DNA of 64,000 bases from Notospermus geniculatus (GCA_002633025.1 NMRB01000402.1:87065-151064); one strand, 5' to 3'. Numbered from the stretch's first letter, positions 1 through 12,943 are shown. Numbers and translations are program-made. The notes: generated by a model not told the origin, from the letters alone.

Positions 1-1018
1 TTGCAATCACAACATTATTGCCAATGAATATTGATCATTCCAGTAAATGACCCAGACTGTTCTGTCTGATTACAATGATTACATGTCTTGGTGTATATCT
101 AAGCAGTTGGCCTACTTGGTTTCTCCACTGATTTACAAACAGTCATGTTTTATGTGTCAGTGTTGATTTTGTAATTACTCACTGATCAGTGTGCTTACAT
201 CATCATGTCTGCATGTACACGATGTACGGTAGATGAAATGGGACATGACAATCATCAGATCCATAATCCCATCCAACAGGCACGAAATGTGACCATCTCA
301 TGCTGTTGAGGCCAGTGTATTTTTCGCTATTGTGGCAGATTAATGAGTTTCATTCAGTAGGCCTTTCATTTCAAACCAGTAAATCATTCCATTCAAATAC
401 CGTACATTTACAAGGTGGGCCAAAAAAGTGTTCCTTCCTTGTTGCTGGGCACCGGATTGTATTGTGTTCATTTCTACCTCATCAAGAATGGGGACAATGA
501 AGGTGAAAATACCTGAGTGACTCACTAGTGCATGGAGGTCAGAAGCATTGCTCCCTATTATTGTAAAAGATTACATTGTCGGGCAATAATTGTTTATGTA
601 AGATTGTGGGAGTAGGCCACAACCAAAACCTGGGCAGTTTAGGCAATGGGGCATGTCTGTTGTGGCAGTTCTTATTCAGAGTGAGTGCAGTTTGTTACCT
701 GGCCCTCTTGGATTTTAAGGCCTTTCAGGAATGGTTTTTTGGTCCACCCTGTAGTACCGGTATTATGAATTAGGGAAGAACAATGTTCTCCATGTCCAGT
801 GCATTTGTGATGAAATGACTGCTGATGTCATCATTGTGAGTCATGTACCGGTATATCACTATATGGGGCATGTTGACAGGTCAGGCTCGAGGCCTGTTGA
901 CAGCGTCATATCGTGTCATATTATTATGAAATATCACATAAATGGGTGAATATGTAATCGAGTCTGGCATGTCATGTGCCATGAAGTCTGATCTACTCCT
1001 CCTGTCTTTTAAATGTAG
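1..1018. other. Intron or upstream sequence of the CCCH gene
   Basis: No exon could be supported here. The sequence is AT-leaning and has only short chance open frames. It ends at a good splice acceptor at 1017-1018, so it is most simply the intron before the first visible exon of the CCCH-finger gene, whose 5' end lies outside the window. Confidence 0.5.
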
Positions 1019-4000
1019 GATGAAGGCTTGAAGAATCTTGTTGAAGAAACATATAGAAAGTTGAAGGAATCCCAGCGTCTGGGTAAGTTTAACAAATCAG
1101 TACTATCAGACTGGTACTATTGACTCGATGAATATGATTTGTTTCTGTCCTGTTCCTAAATAGATATATTGTTTAGGTGTACATTAATGATGAGTCATCC
1201 ATTGTCATAATGTTGATTTGTAGATCTACATTATGTAGGCCTATGGCAATCAATGTTGTCTAAATCAATGCAGCCTTGCTAGATGTAACAGTAACACATG
1301 GCAGCTTGACTGTCAACCTGGTTGGTCAACAACATGATGTAGTCATGTGCGACAAAAACAGCTTGAGTTGGATTGCCAGGCTGAGATAACTAGTGGGCAA
1401 GTCTCATCAAATACTTCTTACATTCTGTGCCCTTGAGCCACATCATGCCCCCATGCTGACCTATTGATTATATCATTATATTCATACCCTGGTTATTTCT
1501 ACCCAGTTTTGTATTCATCACACATAAGGTACATGTACGTACATTATGTAATGCATATGTAATATCTCTCCTTTTCCAGTTGAATCTGAAGCCCCTGTCA
1601 GTGCATGTGTGACCCCTGTAGCTACATGTGCGTCTACCTCACCAGGTGCTGCAGCATCTGCTCCTACACCACCCATCCCCGCTGCAGTCTGTGTCCCTGA
1701 CATTGAGGAGAGCTTGATCAAGGAAGAATGCAACACAAGCAGAGAAGGGTAAGCAAGCTGACCCCGTTGTGCAATTTGCCATGATGTAATGAACTAATGA
1801 TGATGTAATGTACTAATTTGCATGAATTTTTGAATCGGAATTTGAGGTATGCATAAACTCTATCCCAGGACCTTATGAAAAAGTGGTCATGAGACTTTGT
1901 GTAATCCTAGGCCCCAAAGGTCATCAAGAATGAAAATATGCACGACTTTGATAGGGTTAGTCTTAAGCAAGGTTCATTGGCACACGGATCCGATCTGTTT
2001 CCAGTCCGTTTGCCCCTAGTTTTCCGGATACGACAACGCTGAAGTCCATTCGGTAGATTTTTTACGGACATGAACCGGACCAATTCCGTGTGCCAATGAA
2101 CCTTGCTTAAAGCTGAACTTAATAGATATAAACCCCAAGCGGCAGAGGTAGAAATTACAAACAACCATCCGCCATGTTTTGAACAGCCACCAAACATCAT
2201 ACACCCTCTCGGACGGTCACAGTTGGTTTCACTTGCCACCACGCTCTTGAACAGTAAAGATCTCAGCACAGCTGTCAAATGAGAAAAAACGAAAAATAAT
2301 CCGTGACAGTACCAAGATTCGAACCCACACACCCCTGATCGATTGGCGATCCTTTTTCTGTATGCGCCACGAAGACTGCTTGCTTGCACAGCGGCAATTC
2401 CGATCGCTTTATTTCCTCATGGAGATCTTCAAAACTACAACGGCTTTTACTGTNATAAACTCTATCCCAGGACCTTATGAAAAAGTGGTCATGAGACTTT
2501 GTGTAATCCTAGGCCCCAAAGGTCATCAAGAATGAAAATATGCACGACTTTGATAGGGTTAGTCTTAAGCAAGGTTCATTGGCACACGGATCCGATCCGT
2601 TTCCAGTCCGTTTGCCCCTAGTTTTCCGGATACGACAACGCTGAAGTCCATTCGGTAGATTTTTTACGGACATGAACCGGACCAATTCCGTGTGCCAATG
2701 AACCTTGCTTAAGGCAGTTTTTCTTCCTTTCACAATTCCTCAATCTTGTCAATTGTTCCTTCCCCACTTTTCCAGCTACTACGATGCCTTCCCTCCACTT
2801 CATGACAAAGATGAGGAAAAGAACTTGACAACTCCTAAAGAAATATCAAACACTGTCTGGACAAAGAAGAACGTCAAGCTGTCCCCTGCTGCCTCGGACA
2901 CGGAGCATGCCACAACACCAAATGAACTGAATCGTAGCCAATCTCCTACAAATCAACAACTCCGACGATCGCAGTCTCGGGGGAGCAGTGGCGAGTCTGA
3001 CGATGGTCAGAAAATGCGAAAGTCACACCGCAAATCAAAAGATTTTGGCTCGTCAAGTCCGGGGCCGGAGCAACAAAAACCTGAAAAAGAAATCAAAAGT
3101 TATGGGAGCAAGTCTGCAGAATGTGCAAGGAATTATCAAAGCCAACATAAATCACACAGCCAAAGGTACCGCAGTCGTAGTCAGGAGAAGTTCTCAAGTG
3201 TGAGGAATAAACATACACCTAGGCCGTATGTTTTCTACAAATTGAAGGCAGGGAGAGATCCTAAGGGGCAGGTGGGAAGGGATGCCGCGTATCAAACAGG
3301 GAGGAACAGAGCAAGGCCCCCTGGGACATGCTTCTTTACTCCGCGTTACCCAGTATCGCCAGCAAAACTCGGGAAAGCACCGAAGTTTCCCGACAGCTTG
3401 AAAATCACAGATGATATTCTTCGTCTTCTTCATGTGAGACCAGAACAAGAGCAGTGGTTCGATGATTTGGTGTCGGGGAACTTTCCTCGTCATCCTATCA
3501 AAGTTGGTCACCACCCTCGTCGACCTAAAGATGAAAATGAAGACGATTTGTTCCTGTACGAAGGGCCGATTGATACAGTTTTCCCACCCAGTGAGACTCG
3601 GCAGGGTCGGCTTTATGAGCGCCACTCCTGTAGCAGTGTTGATGACTTGGTCATGGCGGCCGATGTTACCGATACCGTAGCGACGGTGGATACTAAAGAT
3701 ACCCAAAAGTCATCACGATTTCTACCGTTTATCCTCAGCCAAGATCACGATGAGAGTGTCGAAGATCTGGATTTTCAGCTGAGCGTTGGTTTGATTGAAA
3801 AAGATTCACACCACGAGTCGGCGACTGAAGTGATACCTCATCAGGATGGCGGCTGCACACCCGTTGCGAAAGAATTGAATATCGTTGTGCCGGAAGTGAT
3901 TCAGAATGAAGCTGCGGATGTTGAAGGACAAGAAATGGATGAGACTGTCTCTGCTGCTTGTGCAGGTATGGTGGCTTCACCGTGTGGAAGTGAGGATACA

Positions 4001-7000
4001 CTGAAAACTAGCAGCTCAGATTCAGAAAGCACTGAAGAGGATGAATATGACTTCAGTAGGTTTACAGATCTTATCCAAAACAAGAAGGATGGTCTTGAAA
4101 ATCAGAGTCTCCAGGATGAATCGTGCAGCATGAAAAGTCGAAGTGAGAGGTTGGCACTACAGATTGATGAAGCCTACAGTCGTGGGATAAGCCTGCTTCA
4201 GGATTTACAGCCGGAGAAATCTGATTGGTTGAGAGGTGATGAGGAGTTGAGCGGGAGCGAAAACGAACAACAGAGTAGCCCTGATCTTGCCGAGGAGGAG
4301 GCTACAATACGTACAGAGTCTTGCGAACAAACACTACATGTAGAAGTGGAGGCTGATCACAATGCTGGGGAAAAATTGGATGGTGAGAAAGAAGAAGAGC
4401 AGGTGCTTATGAATAACTTCGCTGACGATTTGAGTGATGTTATCAAGACAGAAGAGTCAAAAGAGGAGGAACTAGGAAAGGATAACTCGGAACTTGGGGC
4501 AACGACATTGGTTGGTCATGATTGTTTGCTTGAGGAAGTACAAAAGGAGGACTTAGAACTTGGGAGAGTGGAATTGGATGGTCATGATGGCGGACGAAAT
4601 GAAGCAGAGGAAGAAAAAAGCCAGACAGATAATGATGTGGAGGCTGGTCCAGAAATGTTGGGAAATAAACCGGGAGTTGTACATATACATGTAGAAGATG
4701 ATCCTGGTGATACGAAGGTTGAGAAGGACGCAGAGGCTGGGAAGGATGAAGGCGATGAAGGCGTCGAAGTTAATCTCGAAGGGTTGTTCCAACAACTGGC
4801 CGTCTTTGAGACGGAAGTTGACAACGTCGATGGCAGAGAGGAAGCTGGTGATGTTACTGATGAGATGAAGGTATCAAATCTCCAGTCAGATAGCCAAGGG
4901 GATGTTGACAAGTCTGTTCATGCTGATGAGAAAATTGAGGGAAGAAGGGGTACCAAAAGAAGAACTAACCTAACTGTGGATGCTTCTACTTCAAATCTCT
5001 TGGCAACTTTAGAAGATGTGGGTGTGCTCTCTCCGAATCGTACCAGATTGGATGGGTTTCCTGCACTGTTGCCGAAGGATGATGCGAATGAGAATTGTGG
5101 AGATGAAGAGGATGGAAGGAGTGGCAAGACGTTTGTCACCATTGATCTCAAAACGGATGACGGCTTTGCCAAGTTGCATGATTTGTCCACTTTTCTAGAT
5201 TTCAAAGTGGAAGAAATCAAAGACTTACTGCCCCGGGAAGAGGATACTATAAATGATACGGTCTTGTTGGAGACAAAATCAGCGAGTTCATCCAAGTCAA
5301 GTATCCCAAGATACTTGTTTGACAATAAGGAGAATGAGAGCTTGGTATTGTCACAGAGCAAAGCACCAGAAGGCAGCAGCGGTGAAGGACATGTTGATAT
5401 TGAAAGTTTCACCGCCCCAGCAGCCTCGGTCAAACAAACGGACGGCGTCTACCTGACAAAGGATGATGTCGTCGTCAGAGTCGGGAATAGCGATAGCTCA
5501 GATGAGGAAAGTTCAGATGAGGCTGGCTCGGAGAGCTCAAGCACGACAGGCAGTGATGGATACAGCGAAATCTTGGGCGACTTGGATTCTGTTCTCGCTG
5601 GAATAAATATCAGCTCGGAGGAGATCACAGCTGACGTAGCTGAAAACAGCGCCCAGTTTCTTGAGAACTTGAAATTGTTAGATGACTCCCTGGATATGAG
5701 CATATCTACTGATGAGAACAGTGGAAGTGATATCGTCGGCCATTGCGATACCTGGGCTGTTGCAGATGATGGTGTGGATTTGAGGCAGCATGCCGCTGAA
5801 CCCATAAGGCCTGGTTTGCCGCAAGAATTCATGGAGAAGACCGAGTCTGGTATGTCGGCAGTGGAGCAAGAGTTCGTCACTGGTAATGACAGCTTATGGG
5901 GCGTCAGCGATGAGAACACAATCCTAACACAGCAGTATAAAATGTTGAATAACAATTACAACCCAAACGAACTTCCTGTTGTATTTGGCAATCTCTCTGA
6001 TCGGAACAGCCAGGGTCTTACTGCCCCACCTCTTCCCTGTGGTGCTGATTTCATGGGTCATGATAACACATGGAGCGTTGATGAGCAGACATCATGCCGA
6101 GGGCTGCCGCTGAATTTGACTGATCGTCTTGATCGTAAATACGATGACTGTAATACACGCGATACTTGGACAGTTCCTGAGAATCCCAGCAAACCTGCGG
6201 TACTGGTCAATCAGCCAATCATTCAGCCAGGTTTGCATCACAGCTTCTCGGATCACACCGACAATGGACTGCTGCAGACAGCAGTTAATCTGTCATCAGT
6301 GATGGACGTCTTGAATCCTGATATCATTGTACAAGACCATGACAAAACAGCCGACAGCGGCATACATTATGCAGAAGACAACTGCGAGATGGCCGAAAAC
6401 ATCGCCCTTGCCACTTGTGGAAATCTCAGTTCTGATGGCGAGTCAAGTTCTGAGGAATCTGAATCTGATAGCCCGTGTCTCAATCATATGGAACATAGTA
6501 CACCTCTTGCCAAACACATCGCCGCCATTACGAGGCGAAGGCATCCTGGGATTGGCAAAAAATGGCCGCCAGAGGCACCGACTGCAAGCGATAACCAAGA
6601 CGACGGGTATGGAGAGGGGCAGGTCTGGCCCGAGCAAGAAGCTACAAAGCATATGTTATACGTTGAAAATGAGCCTTGGAATATCGGTGTTGGACAAAAT
6701 GCGTATCTCGGATCGCCACGGATTCTTGACCCGAACTGGGGGTCGTTGTCAGAAACGACGGGAAGTGGCCCTGCTTCCAAAGATCACAGCCCATGGCCGA
6801 CCTTGGATAACTTATATTGTACAGACAACAGTGAATGGCAGGAACGCAGCACTCCGAGTTTGTCTTCATCGTCTTCGCATGGGATGCGAAAAGTCGACGC
6901 CGACTGGCAGACATTGCAGATAAACGCATCGGAATCGACGGGTTACGGAGAACCGTTGTACGTCAATGTAAATGATACGTCACTTGATAACAGCAGCGAC

Positions 7001-8140
7001 ACGCTATATTTTCTTCCGAGTTTATCCGACTCTCCAAAGGTTGAGGAGTTGCTGGCTGAAGCGAGTAGCTTGTTGGACGGGATGGACCATGAACGATTTC
7101 ACCAACTGTTACTTGAGATTGAAAATCAAAGCCACACTGATGCAGAAAATATTGGTGACTTCAGTGAAGCATTACAGAAGTTAGCCGTCAATGAAGGGAA
7201 CTATGCAGTCTTACAAGAACTTGATAAACTCTTTCAGACGTATATGCATGCAGATGATCTGCCCGTTGATGATGATGATAAGTTGTTGATTGATGCTGTG
7301 GATGATCTTGCATGTTATTCGCAGCAGGATCCTGACGACTGTATGTCGCCCGGGGGTGAGGAGTACGTGGCGCAGGATGAGGAGCAGAGGATGAAGACAG
7401 TTTTACCTGTTAACGTCAACCGTAATGATCCTACTTATAACTTATGGAAGGATTCGGGAAAGCAGTTTTCAGGTCACTTGAACTGGTACCTCGGCGGAGA
7501 GGAATCCGGGAGTAATATCAGTAAGGGACACAGCTGTAGCGATGTCGCNGTAGCTTCTACATGGAGGGGAACTGTCGACGGGCCGATTGCCGATTTTCTC
7601 ACGATCTGTCTTCCATCACGTGTCGTTTCTGGGAGAAGGGCGACTGCTTCAAAGGGGTCACGTGTCCGTTCATGCACGGGTATAATAGGTAAAGTCAATC
7701 TCTGCATTTCTGTTTCCTCAGTAGACATGGCCAGTGCGGATTCTCCATTGGTTACTTCAGTTCAGTCCTGAAGCCAGAAAGTGTGATACTGGCATTGGTA
7801 GATAGCCAGAACCCCTCTGTCTTGCATCATCAGTTCATCACTGCACTCCCCTTACATTTGAGGGGATTTCATTCTCCATTTCTCTTCCAGCTCTGAGAAG
7901 TCCTCCATCAAACCAGAGACATTCCCATTTGAATCAAAATCCTCAGATTTCCTTCCTTCATCCCAGGTAAGGCAGAGAATTGCACGAAGTTTATGTACAA
8001 GTCATGACCAAAGTAACAATCTACAACCCAGCATCAGTAATGAGATTTTCATGAAGTACTGGTGTCATTTTGAATTGACATTTTGTTGACTTTGTCTCTT
8101 CCCTTTACAGGAATCAAAATCTGACGAAGAGAAGTCTTAA
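1019..8140 (+). CDS. Large acidic tandem CCCH zinc-finger protein, 5' partial
   Basis: Five exons join in phase: 1019-1082, 1580-1748, 2776-7688, 7891-7966 and 8111-8140 (stop TAA), about 1,750 codons. The 5' end is outside the window. The 4.9-kb central exon encodes a low-complexity, Ser/Glu/Asp-rich, probably disordered region with many isolated tryptophans, several in D-x-W-x-V contexts. Next to the C-terminus are two CCCH fingers (7550-7680): the second reads C-x7-C-x5-C-x3-H (CRFWEKGDCFKGVTCPFMH) and the first ends CRRADCRFSHD. CCCH fingers of this kind usually bind RNA, so an RNA-binding role is likely but inferred. An N at 7549 falls where the frame must shift by one base to keep the fingers open; the long open frame running on to 7771 is an artefact of that. 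The tail after the fingers is short (about 36 residues). I do not recognise the family and give no gene name. Confidence 0.78.
1853..2110. repeat. First copy of a 258-bp direct duplication
   Basis: This segment is repeated almost base for base at 2455-2712, immediately after a single N at 2454. Both copies end with the same TTAA-flanked foldback element. After copy 1 comes unrelated SINE-bearing sequence; after copy 2 comes the acceptor of the large exon. The pattern suggests two haplotypes, one carrying an extra insertion, joined in tandem by the assembler. Confidence 0.8.
1963..2110. mobile_element. 148-bp foldback MITE with TTAA ends (copy 1)
   Basis: The ends are long inverted repeats starting TTAAGCAAGGTTCATTGGCA and closing with the complement, about 25 bp each. 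TTAA at both edges is the target duplication typical of piggyBac-type elements, though the long terminal repeats are more MITE-like. It has no coding capacity. It lies in an intron of the CCCH gene. Confidence 0.75.
2280..2405 (-). repeat. Probable tRNA-derived SINE fragment
   Basis: On the minus strand a tRNA-like block carries a good RNA polymerase III B box (GGGTTCGAATC) downstream of a degenerate A-box region. No cloverleaf with a convincing acceptor stem is seen, so this is a SINE relic and not a tRNA gene. It is present after only one of the two copies of the local duplication. Confidence 0.45.
2455..2712. repeat. Second copy of the 258-bp direct duplication
   Basis: Near-identical to 1853-2110. 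It starts right after the single N at 2454 and ends 63 bp before the acceptor of the 4.9-kb exon of the CCCH gene. Confidence 0.8.
2565..2712. mobile_element. 148-bp foldback MITE with TTAA ends (copy 2)
   Basis: Same element as at 1963-2110, differing by about one base, with the same TTAA edges. It is the 3' part of the duplicated block, so it is probably the allelic copy of the same insertion. Confidence 0.75.
7549..7549. other. Ambiguous base at the frame break in the CCCH gene
   Basis: The single N lies where the main frame must gain one nucleotide to reach the zinc-finger frame. The exon 2776-7688 is also one base short of the phase demanded by the next exon. If the N hides two bases, both facts are explained, and the first codon after it can become the first Cys of finger 1. 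Confidence 0.7.
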
Positions 8141-8269
8141 GATGATAATCAGCAGGGAGTTCCACCCACTGCAGTTGGACCGTCCACAGTGAACAAGAAA
8201 AAGGTGATCCCGGCATAAAATAGGATTCCACAGATGGGATTTCTTGGGATATCTACATTTCATTCAAAA

Positions 8270-8275
8270 AATAAA
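8270..8275 (+). terminator. Candidate poly(A) signal of the CCCH gene
   Basis: An AATAAA hexamer 130 bp after the stop codon, within an A-rich stretch. It is the first such hexamer after the coding end; use is inferred. Confidence 0.4.
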
Positions 8276-11018
8276 AAAAAACAAGGTTGAAATACACTAC
8301 TTATTCATTGTTCTCTTTCTTTCATCAGGGTTGTTTTCTAAAAAATGAGTTGAACATGGTTCCAGGTGGGCCTTGCTGGTCACATCCTCTCTCATTTCTG
8401 AGAGAGCCTACTTTGAGAAATGTTTTCCTGGTTTCTTAACCAGGTGTGTGTTGGTATGTCACTAACCTTTTTGTGCGACTGGTGCATGTGTCGTGTTGAC
8501 CGTAAAATGATACAATTAGGCCTGCATGTTTTGTAAATGTTCTATCTTCGTTTGTCCGATCATTGACTGCAGTAAGGGGGAGAGTTTTGCCTGTCAGTGA
8601 TTCTCTATCAGCTCCCCTTTTCAAACACTCTCTGCCTAAGTTCTAATGAAGACTGGTTACTCAAAATTTCTTAAAATGCTGCTTTTGGTAACGCAGATGA
8701 TGGGATTTAGGCAACTTTGAACATCAGTACACTAGGTTTCTATACAAGTATCGCCTGTTGTCTGTTAGATTTTACACTCTGGGCTGAATGACTCTGCTCT
8801 GCATGACAGCGACAACTTGGGCCCAAAATACACAGAGAGCAATGTCACTTTATTATAACTAACCATTTGAGTTGAAACCATTAAGTAAGAATTTGTCGTA
8901 GTTCATCCACATGTTTCTTGTGATGTAAGTGTCCATGCCACAATGCCCACCTGGAACCAAAACACAAAAAAATAGGTTTTTCACTTTTGTAATTGCGGTT
9001 AAGTGTATTGGAATTTTCATACTATCTGAGAAAATTAGCGTAATTGCGTATTATAAAATCCTAGATCAGTAAAACTATTGGATAAGAATCAACCTTTAAT
9101 TTGTGTGTTAGTGTACCTACGTGTAAATGTTGATCATTTGGCTCAAGTTGTAATTTATTAGAGTTGACGGTTGAGTTGTTTATATATTGGTTCGTCATCT
9201 TTTGACCACCTAGAAAATCTTTCCTACCATTACTCGAGATTGTTTTCCTCTCAAACCGTAGAATTCTTGACTTCATTCAAATGTTAGTGTAGGAAACTTG
9301 CTTTTTCACCGGTTGGTATATGTACCACTTTGATAAGAACCGCTACGATGTGTATTTTATCTTGAACACTATAACACCAGCTTGTTTTTATACCGTGTTC
9401 TTTTTGCAACCTGGTTAAGGTCGTAGTGTTAACAATCATATCATTTCTTCAGTGAATGGTGGCTGCTGTGGCAAAATATTTCAATTCTAAAACTATAATT
9501 TGATATTCTAATGGCTCTTACCGGGTAAGAGTCCTATTCTGGCCACCTACAGTGGATTCAGAGTTAGTTGTTGTGATTGGCTATGTCTCATCTCTTCTGT
9601 GATGAGCAGTGGTCAGCTGTGAAGAGACAGCAGCACTCATTCATTCTCAGTGTTTCACGTTATCACTCCAAGACCTGTCAGTCTTGGCTCTGACACTCGA
9701 GTCAACCACTGGGCCATGCACTCCCTATAGGCCCAGCCCTTGTTCAGTGGAACCTCACTATCAAGGACACCTTCGCCGATACTGGTAGATGCTCGTCTTA
9801 ATAGACAAATCCCAAATTCACAGATCTGCACACTTCTGCCGAAATTGTAAACACAACCTCGACCTGAAACCAGCTGACGTGACGCCATCCATGATTCAGC
9901 AATGGTCATGTCTGACGCAACGTCTTCGACGTCACTGTCGTGGGGTTCTCTGCATCACGTAATTCAGTTTCAGACCGAGGTTGTGTTTGCAATTTTTGGC
10001 GGAAGTGCGCAGATCTTTCTCGTTTATGTCAATTTGGGATTTGTCTATTGAGAGGTGATAACAGAGATCAAAACAAACCGACGACAAAACTCAGGTCATA
10101 ATTTGGTGTCCTTATAAAAGAGGTGTCCTTTTGGTAGAAGTGTCCACAAAGGCATGTTCCACTGTAGTGTCTTCTACCATTATTAAGCAGACTGTTGTTG
10201 GGTCACTTCATAAAGGATCACGTATTGTTCCATTCTAGTCTTAATTTGATCATATTTGCTATGATCAGCTGTTCTATCATCCCGTTTGATAAAAGGGATC
10301 CCTGAAGTGAATCAGGAATGAACCACCTTCGAGTATTCTCCCTGAAACTCATCCATAATATCAGAGAACATCACATGTTATTTATTCAAGTATGGTAAGA
10401 CCTAACATGCGAAACTCATCTGTAAAAATAACATGTCAGTACTTAGTATTTATACGTTTGTCTTGTCTGCCGGTCGAACCTTGACCGTTACATTGTAGTT
10501 TCTAGTATGAGGAAAACTCATGTTACACTCCGTGTAAGTCTGGTTTTCCGATGATATCATAATAGATCTCTTCAAAAGCCATCACGGTTGACACATGGAT
10601 AGTTTTTACGTGTGTAAGGGGTACCATTTATAACGTGAGCATGTTGTCTCATACCAATCTGCTCGAATCATGAAAAAGTTTCATTAGCGTCACCCACAGA
10701 ATATCATTTTTTTGGTCGAGAAAGTGTCCCAAATGCTCACCCTAAAGGTTGGTCTCAGGACTGTCCAAAACGCCTCTGTAGCGCTTTTATTTATCCCAGG
10801 GTGATTAGTTTCATCTCCTGTCACTATCACTGGGACTTAAGCACTCTGAAGGATGAACTAGTCAACTCACGCATCCGCTGTAAGGTCCTACAGAGGGTTC
10901 TTCAATAAGGTCCTGTTGACCAACCTGCTGTTAACGCTCAAAAAAATTGAAAAAAAGTGATAAAAATGAGTCAAAAGACTTCCGTTTCTGAATATGGTGT
11001 ACAGAGGTTCATGGTAGT

Positions 11019-11224
11019 CAGGGTCGGATCCAGGGGGCGTATGCCCCCCCCCCNGAAAAATTCGAGAATTTTGCTCTCAGATGCCAGGAAAATGCATCTA
11101 AAAGCACTTAAATTGTCAAATTTTTCAGGGGGAAAGCCCCCATTTGGGCTTTGCGCTTTTGGTGTTCACCACCTCCTTCGAGCTACGCCCCCCCCCCTTT
11201 CTGTCAACCTTGGATCCGACCCTG
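11019..11224. mobile_element. hAT-like foldback MITE, 206 bp
   Basis: Terminal inverted repeats CAGGGTCGGATCCA and TGGATCCGACCCTG with CAGGG ends as in hAT elements. The interior has a run of C, a single N at 11054 and another run of C near the other end, which are mutually inverted. A clean 8-bp target duplication was not found. There is no coding content. Confidence 0.6.
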
Positions 11225-11395
11225 CTTGTGTTCCTAGCACATACTCCTTCATAAGGAAGGATCTATTTGTATTTTATGTCGAAAGTTCTTGAAAAAGATC
11301 TCTTACGGTTGCTTAGTTTGTTTGGCTTGCAATGGCCAAAGGCAACATCGCCACTGATCAACAGTGATGACAAGTATTCCAGTAGAAGACACCCT

Positions 11396-11552
11396 GGGCC
11401 CGGTTGCACGAAACTCACGACATCGCTATCTTGGTGTTAGCGCTATCTTCATGTTAGATGACGTAAAAATCCATTGTTCTTTTACGTCATTTAACATCAA
11501 GTTAGCGCTAACACCAAGATAGCGCTGTCGTGAGTTTTGTGCAACCGGGCCC
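11396..11552. mobile_element. Foldback MITE with GGGCCCGGTTGCAC ends, 157 bp
   Basis: Two inverted arms of about 70 bp cover nearly the whole element, so single-stranded copies would form one long hairpin. A second, diverged element with the same terminal GGCCGGTTGCACAAAA motif is at 55148-55306. Confidence 0.75.
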
Positions 11553-12129
11553 TGGTCTTTTCGTAGCAATACGACCTTCTGCCATTGGCAAGCACCATTG
11601 GGGAGGGGTACTCCAATGGTTTCCATAAGAAGGCCCCAAATACATGTATGTCTGATTTTAGGGGGTCTCCCCTCACTGATTCCTCTGTTGGACTTGACTT
11701 GGAGGAATTCAACTTGACAAACGTCACTCCTCCAGGACCAGGTCGGATCAGTCTTGATATCATGCTTCTACTTTATGAAGTAAGAAGATTAATTTAGTTT
11801 CCACAGTCGTCAGTGGTTTCTATTAGAAACGACATTGTTTTGGCCATACATTAGAGATTTGTCCATACAGGGCAAGTCTGACAAGCTAACAATGGCACAT
11901 AACTCACATTTGAGCAGCTCTTCTCACTGGCCACAAAACAAGCTCTGCCATTGTAATCTTTTGTTCCACGAAGTGAGGGGTGAAAAATAGACCACCATTC
12001 AACCCTATTGAACAAATGACTTGAGCAAGTCTATTATGTCCAGTAATCCATACTGATACATTCAACCTCAAAAGTCGTTGTAGATGGTTGTCTAGACGTG
12101 GAGATAAAGCTACATGTAGTCAGCTTTAC

Positions 12130-12320
12130 CTCCAGACCCATGTTCTCTGGCTACATGAGTAGTTAGCTCATACCTCCCTTGGAGGAATTATACTGACGTC
12201 AGTATAATTCCTCCAAGTACCTCCAGATATGAGCTCATACCTCCAGACCCCATGGTCTCTGCCTACATGAGTAGTTAGCTCATACCTCCAGACCCCATGG
12301 TCTCTGGCTACATGAGTAAT
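12130..12320. repeat. 45-bp tandem repeat interrupted by a palindrome
   Basis: Three copies of a unit beginning CTCCAGACCCCATGGTCTCT and including CTACATGAGTAGTTAGCTCA. The first copy is separated from the next two by the 38-bp perfect palindrome at 12179-12216. Confidence 0.6.
12179..12216. repeat. Perfect 38-bp palindrome centred on TGACGTCA
   Basis: Both halves match base for base (TTGGAGGAATTATACTGAC and its complement). The centre is the full cAMP-response-element octamer TGACGTCA. No gene lies within about 4 kb on either side. Confidence 0.85.
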
Positions 12321-12943
12321 GTAGCTAGCTTTTCAGAACCTCATGTGGTCGATCGCCAATCTTGTAAGCTGTGATTGTTATTAACCTTCTCAGACCGCAC
12401 AAACTGGCGAGCTACATGATACAGTGTCAAGGCGGTCCTCCACTAGAGACCATTCTCGTTCACCGTTGTTAGATTCCTTGTGGCTGTATTGGCCGAGTTA
12501 CCATTGAGAGCCATCTTGCTCGAGAAAACTCAAGTGGAGAATCGCCCTCAGTCCACTGACCAGGAAGCTTTTGAGAAGGGCAAGTCCACGGTCAAATTCG
12601 TGATATTTTTTACTTGTTCAGTGCGGTCTCTGCAACTCATGGCACCAAAGGACCATTAAGTACCCTGCATCATGTCAGGCTTGTGTCCTTCTATGCCCCT
12701 GGTATGTGTGATGTCACGTCCGTGATGCAGTCAGTGCATCTTTCTGTGGTTCCAAAAGAATGTCACGTCCGAGACCGTGGACTTGCCCAGAAGAGCCTTA
12801 TCATAAGCTTCCTTCACTTACGTCTTGATCTTGGAGGCCTCACCGCCTCCACAGTCAAGATAGGCTCACGTCATCTGAATTGCATGTCAGGCCACACCAA
12901 TGCTTTTCTTTGTGCAACGGCAGATTTCATCCAATACGTTGTG

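Noticed and set aside
7689-7771. Continuation of the large open frame to a stop at 7771
   Set aside because: It lies past a good splice donor and in a frame that destroys the CCCH fingers; the spliced model to 8140 fits the phases.
9655-9800. tRNA-like SINE on the minus strand
   Set aside because: An AGTGGTTGACTCGAG stretch resembles an A box, but no B box could be found.
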